A stretch of 9,635 nt of DNA from Streptomyces sp. WM6378 (GCF_001279695.1 NZ_LGDD01000055.1:1-9635), one strand, 5' to 3'; shown: positions 1 to 6,265, numbered from the stretch's first letter. Notes: generated by a model from the letters alone, not told the origin. Numbers and translations are program-made.

Positions 1-124
1 ACACGATCCACGGCCGCGACTGTCTCTTCCCCACACCCACACCAACGAACAGCCAAGCCGACAGTCACGTCAACAACCACTTCTGTTAGGGCCTCTAAGA
101 GGTGGGTGTCCGGGGCGTGTCCGG
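1..124. other. Left-edge stretch without a recognised gene
   Basis: A plus-strand frame (codons at 3, 6, 9 and so on) is open from the window edge to a TAG at 87-89 and ends in residues VNNHFC. It could be the last 28 codons of a gene that begins outside the window, but I do not recognise it, and so short an open frame is easily chance in GC-rich DNA. Just downstream are a tight inverted repeat, CCTCT/AGAGG (92-102), and a direct repeat of GTGTCCGG at 106-113 and 117-124. I see nothing else here. Confidence 0.3.
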
Positions 125-169
125 CCCGTATCGCCACACGACCCCGGCCACTCGGACTGGCGATACGGG
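125..169 (-). terminator. Strong hairpin behind the lipoprotein gene
   Basis: CCCGTATCGCCA at 125-136 and TGGCGATACGGG at 158-169 form a perfect 12-bp inverted repeat with a 21-base loop. It begins about 40 bases beyond the stop codon of the minus-strand lipoprotein gene, where a transcription terminator is expected. No T-tract follows on the minus strand, which is common for actinobacterial terminator hairpins. The symmetric stem could also stop transcription arriving from the left. Confidence 0.6.
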
Positions 170-208
170 TGATTGGGCCTGGCCATGCTCTGGCGGCCTC
201 TGTTCCTG

Positions 209-895
209 CTACGGGAGTCCGACTTTGGCCAGTGCGGTGGTCCAGTCGGTGGCGATGGCGCTCTGCGCGGCGGCGAGTTGGACTTTCCCTGAGCACACCG
301 CCTTCGACAGTTTGGACTCCACCACGTCCTTCGGATTGTTGGGGCCGGCGCCGGGCTTGTGATCGGGCGAGGGGGGTTCGACCCAGAGGTTGCGGGGGTC
401 GTCGGGGTCTCCGCCGAGGACGAGGGAGATGAGGTGATCGTATTCGCCGTCGCCCATGGGTCCGGTGTACCCGTACGACTTGGCGTTTGCGGTCTTCTCC
501 GGACCGGTGACGGATACCGGGGGCCGGATCGTGCCGGTGTAGCCGGACTTGCAGACGGTGGAGGCCAGGTTCTGCTGTGTCACTTTGGGGTTCAGCGCGC
601 CGGGCGTGCACTTGGGGTCGGGCAGGGGCTGTTTGTCCGTGGTGTACCGGTATTTGCAGGTGCCGGGGGCGGGCTGGCCCTGGACGGTGTATTTCGTCTG
701 CGGCCCGGGTCCGTTCTGCAGTGCCCGGGGGGCACCGTCCGCGGGTGGTGCGGTCGCGGTGCCGGGGGAGCCGGCTCGGCTGGATGCCGGGTGCTTGGTG
801 TCGGGGGCGCTCTTGCCGGTGGAACAGCCGGCAACGGCGAGCAGGCAGGCAGCGATGGCTGCGGTGGTGACGGTCGGACGACGGCGCACGGTCAC
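209..895 (-). CDS. Exported lipoprotein with HNH-like core (paralogue of 1178-1741)
   Basis: Predicted 228-residue lipoprotein. I chose the GTG at 895 because GGGAG lies 5 bases upstream; the frame stays open to 1084 but has no usable ribosome site there. The N-terminus has arginines (residues 4-6), a hydrophobic stretch and a lipobox ending VAGC, so Cys24 should be lipidated and the protein anchored outside the membrane. A Pro/Ala/Gly-rich linker (about 25-75) leads to a domain with four cysteines (about 80, 96, 115, 201). Its core has Asp-His at 153-154, an LGG turn, and Asn169 in NLWVEP. This resembles the first half of an HNH/treble-clef nuclease motif, but the final histidine of a classical HNH is not obvious, so nuclease activity is only a suggestion. 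The C-terminus, AIATDWTTALA then VGL, is almost identical to that of the divergent neighbour, so the two arose by duplication. Substrate and role are unknown. Confidence 0.8.
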   Translation of the reverse strand: MTVRRRPTVTTAAIAACLLAVAGCSTGKSAPDTKHPASSRAGSPGTATAPPADGAPRALQNGPGPQTKYTVQGQPAPGTCKYRYTTDKQPLPDPKCTPGALNPKVTQQNLASTVCKSGYTGTIRPPVSVTGPEKTANAKSYGYTGPMGDGEYDHLISLVLGGDPDDPRNLWVEPPSPDHKPGAGPNNPKDVVESKLSKAVCSGKVQLAAAQSAIATDWTTALAKVGLP

Positions 896-932
896 GGCAA
901 CTCCCGGACTGGACGGCGATGGTGTCGCGACG

Positions 933-962
933 TTTCTACCCTTCTCTGGACCGTGTTGTCTT
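933..962 (-). promoter_or_regulatory. Possible promoter of the lipoprotein gene
   Basis: On the minus strand AAGACA (962-957) and TAGAAA (938-933) are separated by 18 bases, and transcription would start about 30 bases ahead of the GTG at 895. Each hexamer matches the vegetative consensus only partly, so this is a weak call based on position and spacing. Confidence 0.25.
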
Positions 963-1051
963 CCGCGGGTCCAACTGGCCCCGATCGAGGGACGCCGGGT
1001 CGCCAGGCCACCAAGGAGCCCTGATTTTCTGGTCATGGGACGTCCATGGGT

Positions 1052-1075
1052 GGGCAACGATTGCGCACGTTGCCC
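1052..1075. repeat. Inverted repeat IR1 in the divergent promoter region
   Basis: GGGCAACG (1052-1059) and CGTTGCCC (1068-1075) are perfect 8-bp arms around an 8-base centre that contains the palindrome TGCGCA. The whole element spans 24 bp. It lies between the two divergent paralogues, about 157 bp upstream of the lipoprotein start and just upstream of the candidate plus-strand -35 element. A dimeric regulator site is the natural reading; an RNA hairpin is the alternative. Confidence 0.5.
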
Positions 1076-1079
1076 GTTG

Positions 1080-1108
1080 TTCACCTCCAGGATCTACCCG
1101 CATAGATC
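1080..1108 (+). promoter_or_regulatory. Candidate promoter of the exported protein gene at 1178
   Basis: TTCACC (1080-1085) and TAGATC (1103-1108) are 17 bases apart. They resemble a sigma-HrdB-type -35/-10 pair, with about four of six consensus bases in each. Transcription would begin near 1115, leaving a leader of about 60 bases. The -10 hexamer lies inside the right arm of inverted repeat IR2, so a protein bound there would block the promoter. Confidence 0.35.
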
Positions 1109-1111
1109 CTG
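1088..1111. repeat. Inverted repeat IR2 overlapping the candidate promoter; likely operator
   Basis: CAGGATCTA (1088-1096) and TAGATCCTG (1103-1111) form a perfect 9-bp inverted repeat around CCCGCA, 24 bp overall. It overlaps the spacer and -10 of the candidate promoter for the gene at 1178. Its position and symmetry suggest an operator for a dimeric repressor. Its centre is 36 bp from that of IR1, and the arm sequences of the two differ. Confidence 0.5.
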
Positions 1112-1134
1112 CGGCTGGTGTCATGCCGTCAGCT

Positions 1135-1154
1135 GCCCGGCAACCCGGCCGGGC
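1135..1154 (+). other. Leader hairpin ahead of the exported protein gene
   Basis: GCCCGG (1135-1140) and CCGGGC (1149-1154) can pair around an 8-base loop in the predicted 5' leader. The hairpin ends 11 bases before the GGAG ribosome site (1166-1169). It may simply be a stable GC stem; any effect on translation is speculative. Confidence 0.3.
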
Positions 1155-1177
1155 TCTGATGCGACGGAGACCCCCAC

Positions 1178-1741
1178 ATGTATGCGATACGCCGACTCGC
1201 CCCCACCCTGGGCGTGTTCACCCTCGCCGCCGGTGCGCTGACCGTCGGCACGGCCAGCGCCGCCCACGCCACCGCGACTTCCCCCACCTCGGTCGTGGCT
1301 TCGGCGTCGTGCTCGCAGTCGTACCTGCCGCTGCCCGACCCGGTCTGTCAGCCCGGCGCCTACAACCCCGACGTCACCCAAGCCACGATCGGGTCGACGA
1401 TCTGTGTGTCGGGCTGGACGTCCACCGTGCGCCCGCCCACGTCGTACACGAACCCGCTGAAGGTCCAGCAGATCGCGGCGTACGGCTACAGCGACACCAG
1501 CACCGCCGACTACGAGGAGGACCACCTCGTCCCGCTGGAGCTGGGCGGCGCACCCCGAGACCCGAAGAACCTGTGGCCCGAGCCGCGTTACAGCACCGGC
1601 GGCAAGACCGCGGGGAACAAGGACACCGTCGAGAACCGCCTCAAGACCGCCGTCTGCAACGGACAGGTCCCCCTCGACGACGCACGCCAGGCGATCGCCA
1701 CCGACTGGACCACCGCGCTGGCCGCCGTCGGCCTGAACTGA
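1178..1741 (+). CDS. Secreted protein with HNH-like core (paralogue of 209-895)
   Basis: A 187-residue exported protein. The ATG at 1178 follows GGAG (1166-1169) with 8-base spacing. Residues 1-30 form a Sec-type signal peptide (basic RR, hydrophobic 8-24, AxA sites near ASA/AHA) with no lipobox, so the mature protein should be released. The mature part has four cysteines (45, 57, 76, 160) in the same order as the lipoprotein paralogue. It then has Asp115-His116, LELGG, Asn131 in NLWPEP, an NKDTVENRL helix, and the C-terminal AIATDWTTALA. From general familiarity, small exported proteins of this 'DHLxPLxLGG...NLWPEP' type occur in many bacteria and are sometimes labelled HNH-like, but I know of no established function. 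Asp-His and Asn fit metal or phosphodiester chemistry; a classical third HNH histidine is not apparent. The divergent arrangement suggests that both paralogues answer to the inverted repeats between them. Confidence 0.85.
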   Translation: MYAIRRLAPTLGVFTLAAGALTVGTASAAHATATSPTSVVASASCSQSYLPLPDPVCQPGAYNPDVTQATIGSTICVSGWTSTVRPPTSYTNPLKVQQIAAYGYSDTSTADYEEDHLVPLELGGAPRDPKNLWPEPRYSTGGKTAGNKDTVENRLKTAVCNGQVPLDDARQAIATDWTTALAAVGLN

Positions 1742-1774
1742 CCCCGCCGCCTCGGACCGTCCCCGCTACGCCCT

Positions 1775-1794
1775 TGCGCCCCAACCTGGGCGCA
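1775..1794 (+). terminator. Hairpin terminator behind the secreted protein gene
   Basis: TGCGCCC (1775-1781) and GGGCGCA (1788-1794) form a perfect 7-bp stem with a 6-base loop, extendable by one T-G pair. The stem starts 33 bases after the stop codon of the gene ending at 1741. It has no T-tract, as is usual in Streptomyces. Confidence 0.55.
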
Positions 1795-1839
1795 GCGGTG
1801 GACATCCATTGAGCCGAGGGACACGAGACGGGTCGGGCG

Positions 1840-2106
1840 GTGGACGTGGCACCGCTCAGCTTCTGGTGGCTGCGCCGATCGAGGCCGCCAAGCGCTTCGT
1901 GCGGCGGCTGCCGCTGCATCCACTGCGCGGGGCACCAGCGCAGGGAGCGCGGCGTGCTGGAGCTGGCGCTCGAAGGACTGCCTGCAAAGCAGATCACCCG
2001 CCGCCTGGGCCTGTCGCCCCACACGGTCAACGACCGCTTCAAGGCCATCTACCGCAGGACCGGGGTGACCTGCCGAGAGGAGCTGATCGCGCGGCTGTGC
2101 CGGTGA
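1840..2106 (+). CDS. Orphan LuxR-type helix-turn-helix protein, possibly a remnant
   Basis: The 88-codon frame ends in a recognisable LuxR/NarL DNA-binding domain at about residues 34-84. Its elements in order are RRERGVLELALEG, KQITRRLGLSPHTVNDRF and IYRRTGVTCREEL. The scaffold helix, recognition helix and dimer helix all align with the family pattern (RE..VL.L...G....I...L..S..TV..H...IY.K.GV..R.EL). Nothing ahead of it resembles a receiver, PAS, ATPase or other sensory part. Residues 1-33 are rich in Trp, Arg and Cys and look like out-of-frame sequence. The GTG at 1840 has no clear ribosome site. Either this is the 3' end of a degraded regulator or a small stand-alone DNA-binding protein; I favour the remnant. 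The sequence after it also looks decayed. Confidence 0.5.
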   Translation: MDVAPLSFWWLRRSRPPSASCGGCRCIHCAGHQRRERGVLELALEGLPAKQITRRLGLSPHTVNDRFKAIYRRTGVTCREELIARLCR

Positions 2107-2420
2107 ATTGCCACGGTTCTCCGCCCACTGCATCGCTCAGGGCTGGGTTGTGGGCGCGCTCTCGGCCCGAGGCCGACGAGAGGAAGTAGGAGATCGAGCG
2201 GCTCGAACTGCTGCGGGTCGTCGGCCTCCAGGGCCTCACCCGCAGCGCATCGGAGGGGCGTGAGGAATGCTGACGGCTTCCGAGGGCCCGGGCGTGCATG
2301 TGGCCGGCGCCCATTCCGCGTTGACGGGTGGCAGGGGCGCCGGCCGACTACAAGGGCCGCAGGTTCTTCCGCGCCTGCGAGTTCTGCCGACCCGACACAG
2401 AACTCGGAATTGTCGGCTAG
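2107..2420 (+). pseudogene. Apparent decayed coding sequence
   Basis: There is no intact gene in this 310-base stretch, but frame 0 holds two pieces that read like real protein. One (about 2169-2270) reads EADERK, a TAG at 2187, then EIERLELLRVVGLQG. The other (about 2343-2417) reads ADYKGRRFFRACEFCRPD and ends at the TAG at 2418-2420, with a C-x-x-C pair like half a zinc site. In-frame stops at 2187, 2271 and 2322 break the frame. I do not recognise the family. The final TAG overlaps the TAG of the opposing gene at 2417 within a CTAG. This is a low-confidence reading based on amino-acid texture alone. Confidence 0.25.
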
Positions 2421-2659
2421 CTGTGTCCGCGGTGGATGTGCTCGCGGTTGTTGCAGGCGTCGTTCACCGCGTCGCTGGTCCAAGGTGCGGCCACCGGGAC
2501 GAGTGCGAATGCCTGCTTGCAGACACTGGCAGTGAAGGGGCTTTGGTGGCTGGCGACGTTGATGCCGCGGCCCAAGTCGGTGCCGTCGTCGGCGTGGGCT
2601 GAGGTGGCGAGCGCGAGACCCGCCATGGTGAGCGCGGCGAGCGCGCTGATCTTCTTCAT
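2417..2659 (-). CDS. Small exported protein with two cysteines
   Basis: An 80-residue protein with a textbook signal peptide: KK at 2-3, hydrophobic residues to about 20, and a cleavage site after AHA at 21-23. The mature product would be about 57 residues, starting DDGTDLGRG. It contains two cysteines (47 and 69) that could form a disulfide, a hydrophobic stretch AFALVPVAAPW between them, and a His-rich tail. The length and style are like the many small secreted proteins of Streptomyces, but it lacks the chaplin and rodlin signatures and I cannot name its family. No good Shine-Dalgarno lies ahead of the ATG. The signal peptide is the main reason to believe the gene. Role unknown; a cell-surface or extracellular location is inferred. 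Confidence 0.65.
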   Translation of the reverse strand: MKKISALAALTMAGLALATSAHADDGTDLGRGINVASHQSPFTASVCKQAFALVPVAAPWTSDAVNDACNNREHIHRGHS

Positions 2660-3054
2660 AGCCGGGTCAACGACACCGGATTGGCCCAGGTCACGCCGCT
2701 GCTTCTCGTCCCGACGAGTGCACGACGGTGCTCATGGCAGATCTTTGCCCGGCTCCCACTGCGGGCGCCGCGTGCGGACGCCAGGCAGAAGTACTCGGGA
2801 GAAGGAGCGGGGCTCTTGCCCGCCTCGTGCTCACGCCGAGGCCGAGAACCTCTCTCGTGCATGGCTCATGGCTGACCCGGCAGTCACCCGACGCGGACTT
2901 CAGTGCTCACCACGGCGTGAGAAACGCCGATTTCGGCTGTGTTCCGGCCGGTCGTGTTGTTGAGGAGGGGCCGGGGCGGGGTGATCGTGGACCAGGAGAA
3001 TGGCGATCACGATGTCATGGCGGCCGCGGCAGCCAGAAGACTTCGATCGCTCTT
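2660..3054. other. Intergenic stretch of about 400 bp with overlapping hairpins
   Basis: No frame here has both a believable start and recognisable protein texture. It serves as the upstream region of the small exported gene (to its left, minus strand) and the downstream region of the kinase gene (to its right, minus strand). Two overlapping inverted repeats stand out. CGGCGT (2913-2918) pairs with ACGCCG (2924-2929) around GAGAA. GCCGA (2926-2930) pairs with TCGGC (2933-2937) around TT. They share bases 2926-2929, so only one can form at a time. The first may act as a terminator for the kinase operon, about 125 bases beyond its stop. Confidence 0.35.
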
Positions 3055-4320
3055 TCACGGGAGGTGCTTGGTGTGGCCGGGGAGGCGGAGGACGAAGCGG
3101 GCGCCACCTCGTGGGCTGGTCTCGACGGTCAGTGTGCCGCCGTGGGTGTGGGCGACCCAGGAGGTGATGGACAACCCCAGGCCGGTCGATCCGGAGGTGC
3201 TGTGGAAGCGTTCGAACAGCGAGCCGGCCAGGGTGGGAGGGATTCCCGGGCCCGCGTCGTCGATGGTGACGGTGCCCTCCGGCGAGACGGTGAGCTCGAC
3301 TTCGGCTCGTTGTCCTGGGGCATGGCCATGGGCGAGGGCGTTGTTGAGCAGGTTGGCGAGCGCCCGACGCAGCAGGTCGGGATCGCCCACAACAACGGTC
3401 GGCTGGGTCAGGACCGTCACGTGGTGCCCGTGGGTGGCGGTGTCGTCGACGACTGCCTCGACGAGTTGGTCGAGGCGGAGGGGCTCGCGGGCGACGGTGG
3501 CGACGCCGGCCATGAGCCTGGCGCGGGTGAGCAGCCCGTCGATGAGGTCGCTCATTCGGCTCGCCAGGCGTACCGTGCGGTCCAGCGCCTCGCCGCGCAG
3601 GGTGTCGTCGTCACGGGCTGTCTCGGCGAGGGCGCGCAGGGAAGCGGCGGGAGTGCGCAGATCGTGGGCCGCATCGGCCAGGAACGCCTCCTGCTGGCGG
3701 AGAGCGGTCAACGCCGGGCGGATCGCCCTGCCGGACAGCAGGTGCCCGGCCATGGCCGACAGCGACACCAGGACCGCGCAACCCACCGTCAGGAGAGTGA
3801 CCAGCTGGCGGTGTTCGGCCTCGCTGTCGGCGGTGTCGACGGCGGTGACCAGTGCTCCGCCCCAGGATCTGTCGTCCGGCCCGGAGAAAGGGGTGGCGAG
3901 CAGCCGCACCGGGTCCCCGTCCGGCGTTCGTGTGTCGGCCCAGGTCGCCGAGCCATGGCGCAGCGCGGCCACAGCGACCGTATGAACGTCATCGGGTGCG
4001 ATGGGGACGCATGGCCGCGGCGGCGTACGGGCCACGGTCAAGTGGTCGGCCGTGCCGGACAGTACGGTCAGTGGCGGGCAGTCGCTCTCCACGGTGTCGA
4101 TCAGGGGCTGGAGATCGAGACGACGGTTGTCGTCGTAGTCGATCAGACTGACGGCGTGGTCGGCCTGCAGGTCCATGGTCGCTTCGAGCTGACGGCGTGA
4201 GGCGGCGGTGTCGCTGTGAAGGGCGAACACCGCAAGCCCGACCAGGCCGACGAGGCTGGTCAGGGTGAACAGTGCGGTGAGTCGCCAACGAAGGGTGCGG
4301 ATGCGGGCTTCGGCCGTCAT
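3055..4320 (-). CDS. Sensor histidine kinase of a two-component system
   Basis: A 421-residue membrane histidine kinase that should autophosphorylate and pass phosphate to the response regulator encoded just upstream. It has a short cytoplasmic N-terminus, membrane helix 1 (about 14-35), an extracytoplasmic segment of about 135 residues (36-172) and helix 2 (about 173-196). The H-box is [12 protein letters not shown] with phospho-acceptor His219. The catalytic domain shows NLLNNA (N-box, 323-328), DDAGPGIP (G1, 354-361), LFERFHS (F-box, 368-374) and GSTGLGLS (G2, 377-384). All key residues are present and the length is normal for the class. The linker after helix 2 ([13 protein letters not shown]) is too short for a full HAMP domain. 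The ATG shares the ATGA overlap (4317-4320) with the regulator's stop, so the two are translationally coupled. The signal sensed is unknown; the neighbouring operon suggests envelope or polymer status. Confidence 0.93.
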   Translation of the reverse strand: MTAEARIRTLRWRLTALFTLTSLVGLVGLAVFALHSDTAASRRQLEATMDLQADHAVSLIDYDDNRRLDLQPLIDTVESDCPPLTVLSGTADHLTVARTPPRPCVPIAPDDVHTVAVAALRHGSATWADTRTPDGDPVRLLATPFSGPDDRSWGGALVTAVDTADSEAEHRQLVTLLTVGCAVLVSLSAMAGHLLSGRAIRPALTALRQQEAFLADAAHDLRTPAASLRALAETARDDDTLRGEALDRTVRLASRMSDLIDGLLTRARLMAGVATVAREPLRLDQLVEAVVDDTATHGHHVTVLTQPTVVVGDPDLLRRALANLLNNALAHGHAPGQRAEVELTVSPEGTVTIDDAGPGIPPTLAGSLFERFHSTSGSTGLGLSITSWVAHTHGGTLTVETSPRGGARFVLRLPGHTKHLP

Positions 4321-5021
4321 CCGCCGCTGCCGGTCGAGGCCAGCTGGTACCCCACACCCCGGACCGTGTGGATCACCAACGGGTCACCGAGTTTGCGGCG
4401 CAACTGGGAGACCAGCACCTCGACGACGTTCGAGTTCGGCTCGGCCATCTCGTCCCAGCAGCGCTCGATGAGTTCGCCGCGAGGCACTGCCTGGTCCAAC
4501 CGGGTTGCCAAAAGCTCCAGGACGGCGAATTCCTTACGGGTCAGCACCAAGAGCACACCGCGGCGGCGGACCTGGCGTCGCGCAGTGTCGATCTCAAGGT
4601 CGGCGACTTGGTGGACCGGCGCACGCACCACCTCCGCGCGTCGGCACAGAGAGTGCACACGCGCCACCAACTCGGGCATCGCGAAAGGCTTTACGAGATA
4701 GTCGTCGCCACCGCCGGCGAACCCCGCGACGCGGTCGGCGACCGTGTCGCGGGCCGTGAGGAACAGTACGGGCTCCGTCCGGCCTGCCTGACGAAGGCGC
4801 TGCACGTAGCCGACTGCATCCCCGGACGGCAGCATCCGATCGAACACCACGCAGTCGTAGCGGGTGACGAACAGGGCCTCGTCCGCGGCGGGCAGGTCCG
4901 GGACTCCGTCGACGGCCAGTCCGTCATTGCGCAGTGCCGCGACCACCGCGAACCGCAGATCACCCTCGTCCTCGACAACCAGTATGCGCACGGCGGTCAG
5001 GATAGTCGCCCCCCGCCTCAT
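4317..5021 (-). CDS. OmpR-family response regulator
   Basis: A 234-residue DNA-binding regulator. The ATG at 5021 is preceded by TGAGG at a suitable spacing; the frame extends upstream to 5135, but that extension has no receiver-like sequence. The receiver domain (about 11-125) has the acidic pair Glu17/Asp18, phospho-acceptor Asp61 in VVFDRMLP, Thr89 in FLTAR and Lys111 in LVKPF. The C-terminal winged helix (about 138-230) has the [12 protein letters not shown] start, the recognition region [16 protein letters not shown] and the wing [10 protein letters not shown]. The kinase gene follows with a 4-base overlap. This gene is divergent from the HAMP-capB-capC operon across about 130 bp, the usual layout for a regulator that controls its neighbour. 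That link is an inference. Confidence 0.93.
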   Translation of the reverse strand: MRRGATILTAVRILVVEDEGDLRFAVVAALRNDGLAVDGVPDLPAADEALFVTRYDCVVFDRMLPSGDAVGYVQRLRQAGRTEPVLFLTARDTVADRVAGFAGGGDDYLVKPFAMPELVARVHSLCRRAEVVRAPVHQVADLEIDTARRQVRRRGVLLVLTRKEFAVLELLATRLDQAVPRGELIERCWDEMAEPNSNVVEVLVSQLRRKLGDPLVIHTVRGVGYQLASTGSGG

Positions 5022-5149
5022 CAAAACCTCAGGAACTTCCCGGGATCCTCCTACAGGGCCGAAAACCCCAACACCGCTGAAACGGGAGGGGATTGACAAG
5101 TGCTGCCCTGTGTCCGGACCATACTCGACTCGCAATCAGAGGTGGCCCG
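5022..5149. promoter_or_regulatory. Divergent promoter region between the regulator and the polyglutamate-type operon
   Basis: This 128-bp region must hold promoters for both directions. Toward the right, a perfect -35 hexamer TTGACA lies at 5093-5098. The best -10-like sequence, CATACT at 5120-5125, is 21 bases away, longer than normal, so the true -10 may differ. The 8-bp palindrome GTCCGGAC (5112-5119) sits between them. Two similar elements, GCCGAAAAC (5058-5066) and GCTGAAACG (5076-5084), lie 18 bp apart on the same strand just upstream of the -35. They are possible direct-repeat half-sites for an OmpR-type regulator. No promoter toward the left is clear. Confidence 0.45.
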
Positions 5150-6265
5150 GTGAGCGGGATCTCCGCATCTCGCCCCGGCCGCACCCGCAGGCTCGCCTCC
5201 TCGGTGTGGCTGCCTTGGACATGCGGTCTGCTGGCGCTGCTCACGGTCGCGGGGACCGTGCTGGCCGCGGGTGGCCGGTTCGAACGGGGCGTCACCGTCC
5301 CCACAGCCGTACTCGACGGCCAGCAGGCGGTGACGACCGGAGCGGCCCAGCACGTGCGGCGCGCCCTTCGGGCCGCCGAGCTGGACCTCGCCCAGCTCGC
5401 GGAAGGCCTCACCCTGGGGTCCGAACCGGCCAAGTTCGACAGCCAGGTCAAGCACTTCAACAAGCGCTACGGGCGCTACCGCAGCGTCTACGTCCTGGAT
5501 GCGCAGCGACGGGTGCTCGCCCACGCCGGGGCGGCCGCGCACCCGGACCAGGTTCCCGAACGACCTGCGAACGCCGGGAGCAGCGAGGCGGTCCGCATCG
5601 ACAAGGTGCCGGTAGTCGTGCAGTACGCGCCGTTCAGCTACGGGAACAACGACCGGGCGATCGCCGTCGCCGAGTACGACCTCGCCAAGCTGCGAAACGC
5701 ATTCGACGCCGTCCAGCCGGCGACCGCATGGGTGGTCGACACCAAAGGGGAAGTACTCGCTTCCACGGCAGGCTTCACGGCTTTTCAGCCCCTCGCGCGA
5801 GAGGAACTGCGCCGTGCGGCACGTACCGACAGGCCGGTGGTGTCGATGGGCGACGGCAGCGCGGACGCCCGGGAGATCGTCGCGGGCGCGCCCATAGGCG
5901 GCGGGAAGCATCCCGGCCCGTCGTGGAGTGTGGTGACCGCCCGCAGCGTCAACACCGTCCTGTTGCCCGAGACCCGGGCCCGGGACCAGGCCCTGCTGCT
6001 GGCCCAGGTGCTGGCCGTGGTGACCCTCGGCCTGTTCGGGTGGCTGTACGTCATGTGGCTGCGCCCGCTGCGCCGCCTCGTGCGCGATGCGGAGCGCGTG
6101 GCCGACGGTGATCTGCGCGATGTCGTGGAGGTCCGCCGGTACGACGAACTGGGGCTGGTGGCCCGGGCGTTGGAGCGGATCCGGGTCGGCATGGCCGCCG
6201 AGGCGACGGCGAGAGCCGCGCATGACCGCAGGGTTCCTGCTGTCGTGTCCCGAAAGGTGCCGTGA
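5150..6265 (+). CDS. Membrane protein with extracytoplasmic sensor-like domain and HAMP, no output domain
   Basis: A 371-residue membrane protein. I chose the GTG at 5150 because AGAGGTGG lies just upstream; a TTG at 5093 is also in frame but is part of the likely -35 element. It has an Arg-rich N-terminus, membrane helix 1 (about 17-40) and an extracytoplasmic region of about 240 residues with the feel of a Cache/PDC sensor domain (RSVYVLDAQRRVLAH, and AWVVDTKGEVLAST). Helix 2 (about 281-303) follows, then a HAMP domain (about 304-350: RPLRRLVRDAERVADGDL and YDELGLVARALERI). Only about 20 residues follow, so there is no kinase, cyclase or methyl-accepting domain. Its stop overlaps the capB start, making it the first gene of the operon. 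A likely role is sensing or organising polymer synthesis at the membrane. It could instead be a truncated chemoreceptor, but the operon overlap argues for a functional gene. Confidence 0.85.
   Translation: MSGISASRPGRTRRLASSVWLPWTCGLLALLTVAGTVLAAGGRFERGVTVPTAVLDGQQAVTTGAAQHVRRALRAAELDLAQLAEGLTLGSEPAKFDSQVKHFNKRYGRYRSVYVLDAQRRVLAHAGAAAHPDQVPERPANAGSSEAVRIDKVPVVVQYAPFSYGNNDRAIAVAEYDLAKLRNAFDAVQPATAWVVDTKGEVLASTAGFTAFQPLAREELRRAARTDRPVVSMGDGSADAREIVAGAPIGGGKHPGPSWSVVTARSVNTVLLPETRARDQALLLAQVLAVVTLGLFGWLYVMWLRPLRRLVRDAERVADGDLRDVVEVRRYDELGLVARALERIRVGMAAEATARAAHDRRVPAVVSRKVP

Noticed and set aside
896..1084. Extension of the lipoprotein gene upstream to a GTG at 1084
   Set aside because: It would place about 63 non-signal residues ahead of the signal peptide. 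The GTG at 895 has GGGAG at 5-base spacing, whereas the GGAG at 1084 abuts the start codon directly.
2728..4200. Long plus-strand open frame of 490 codons
   Set aside because: It lies opposite the well-supported histidine kinase gene. Its Gly/Arg/Asp-rich translation has no domain texture and mirrors the GC bias of the other strand.
5093..5149. TTG at 5093 as start of the HAMP gene
   Set aside because: The TTG belongs to a perfect TTGACA -35 hexamer. The GTG at 5150 has AGAGGTGG just upstream and begins directly ahead of the Arg-rich N-terminus and first helix.
4864..6111. Plus-strand open frame of 415 codons overlapping the regulator and the HAMP gene
   Set aside because: It is an out-of-frame shadow, extremely rich in Arg, Pro and Gly, and crosses two genes with recognisable domains.
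5051..6223. Minus-strand open frame of 390 codons opposite the HAMP gene
   Set aside because: No recognisable domain. The plus-strand frame has membrane helices, a HAMP domain and a good ribosome site.
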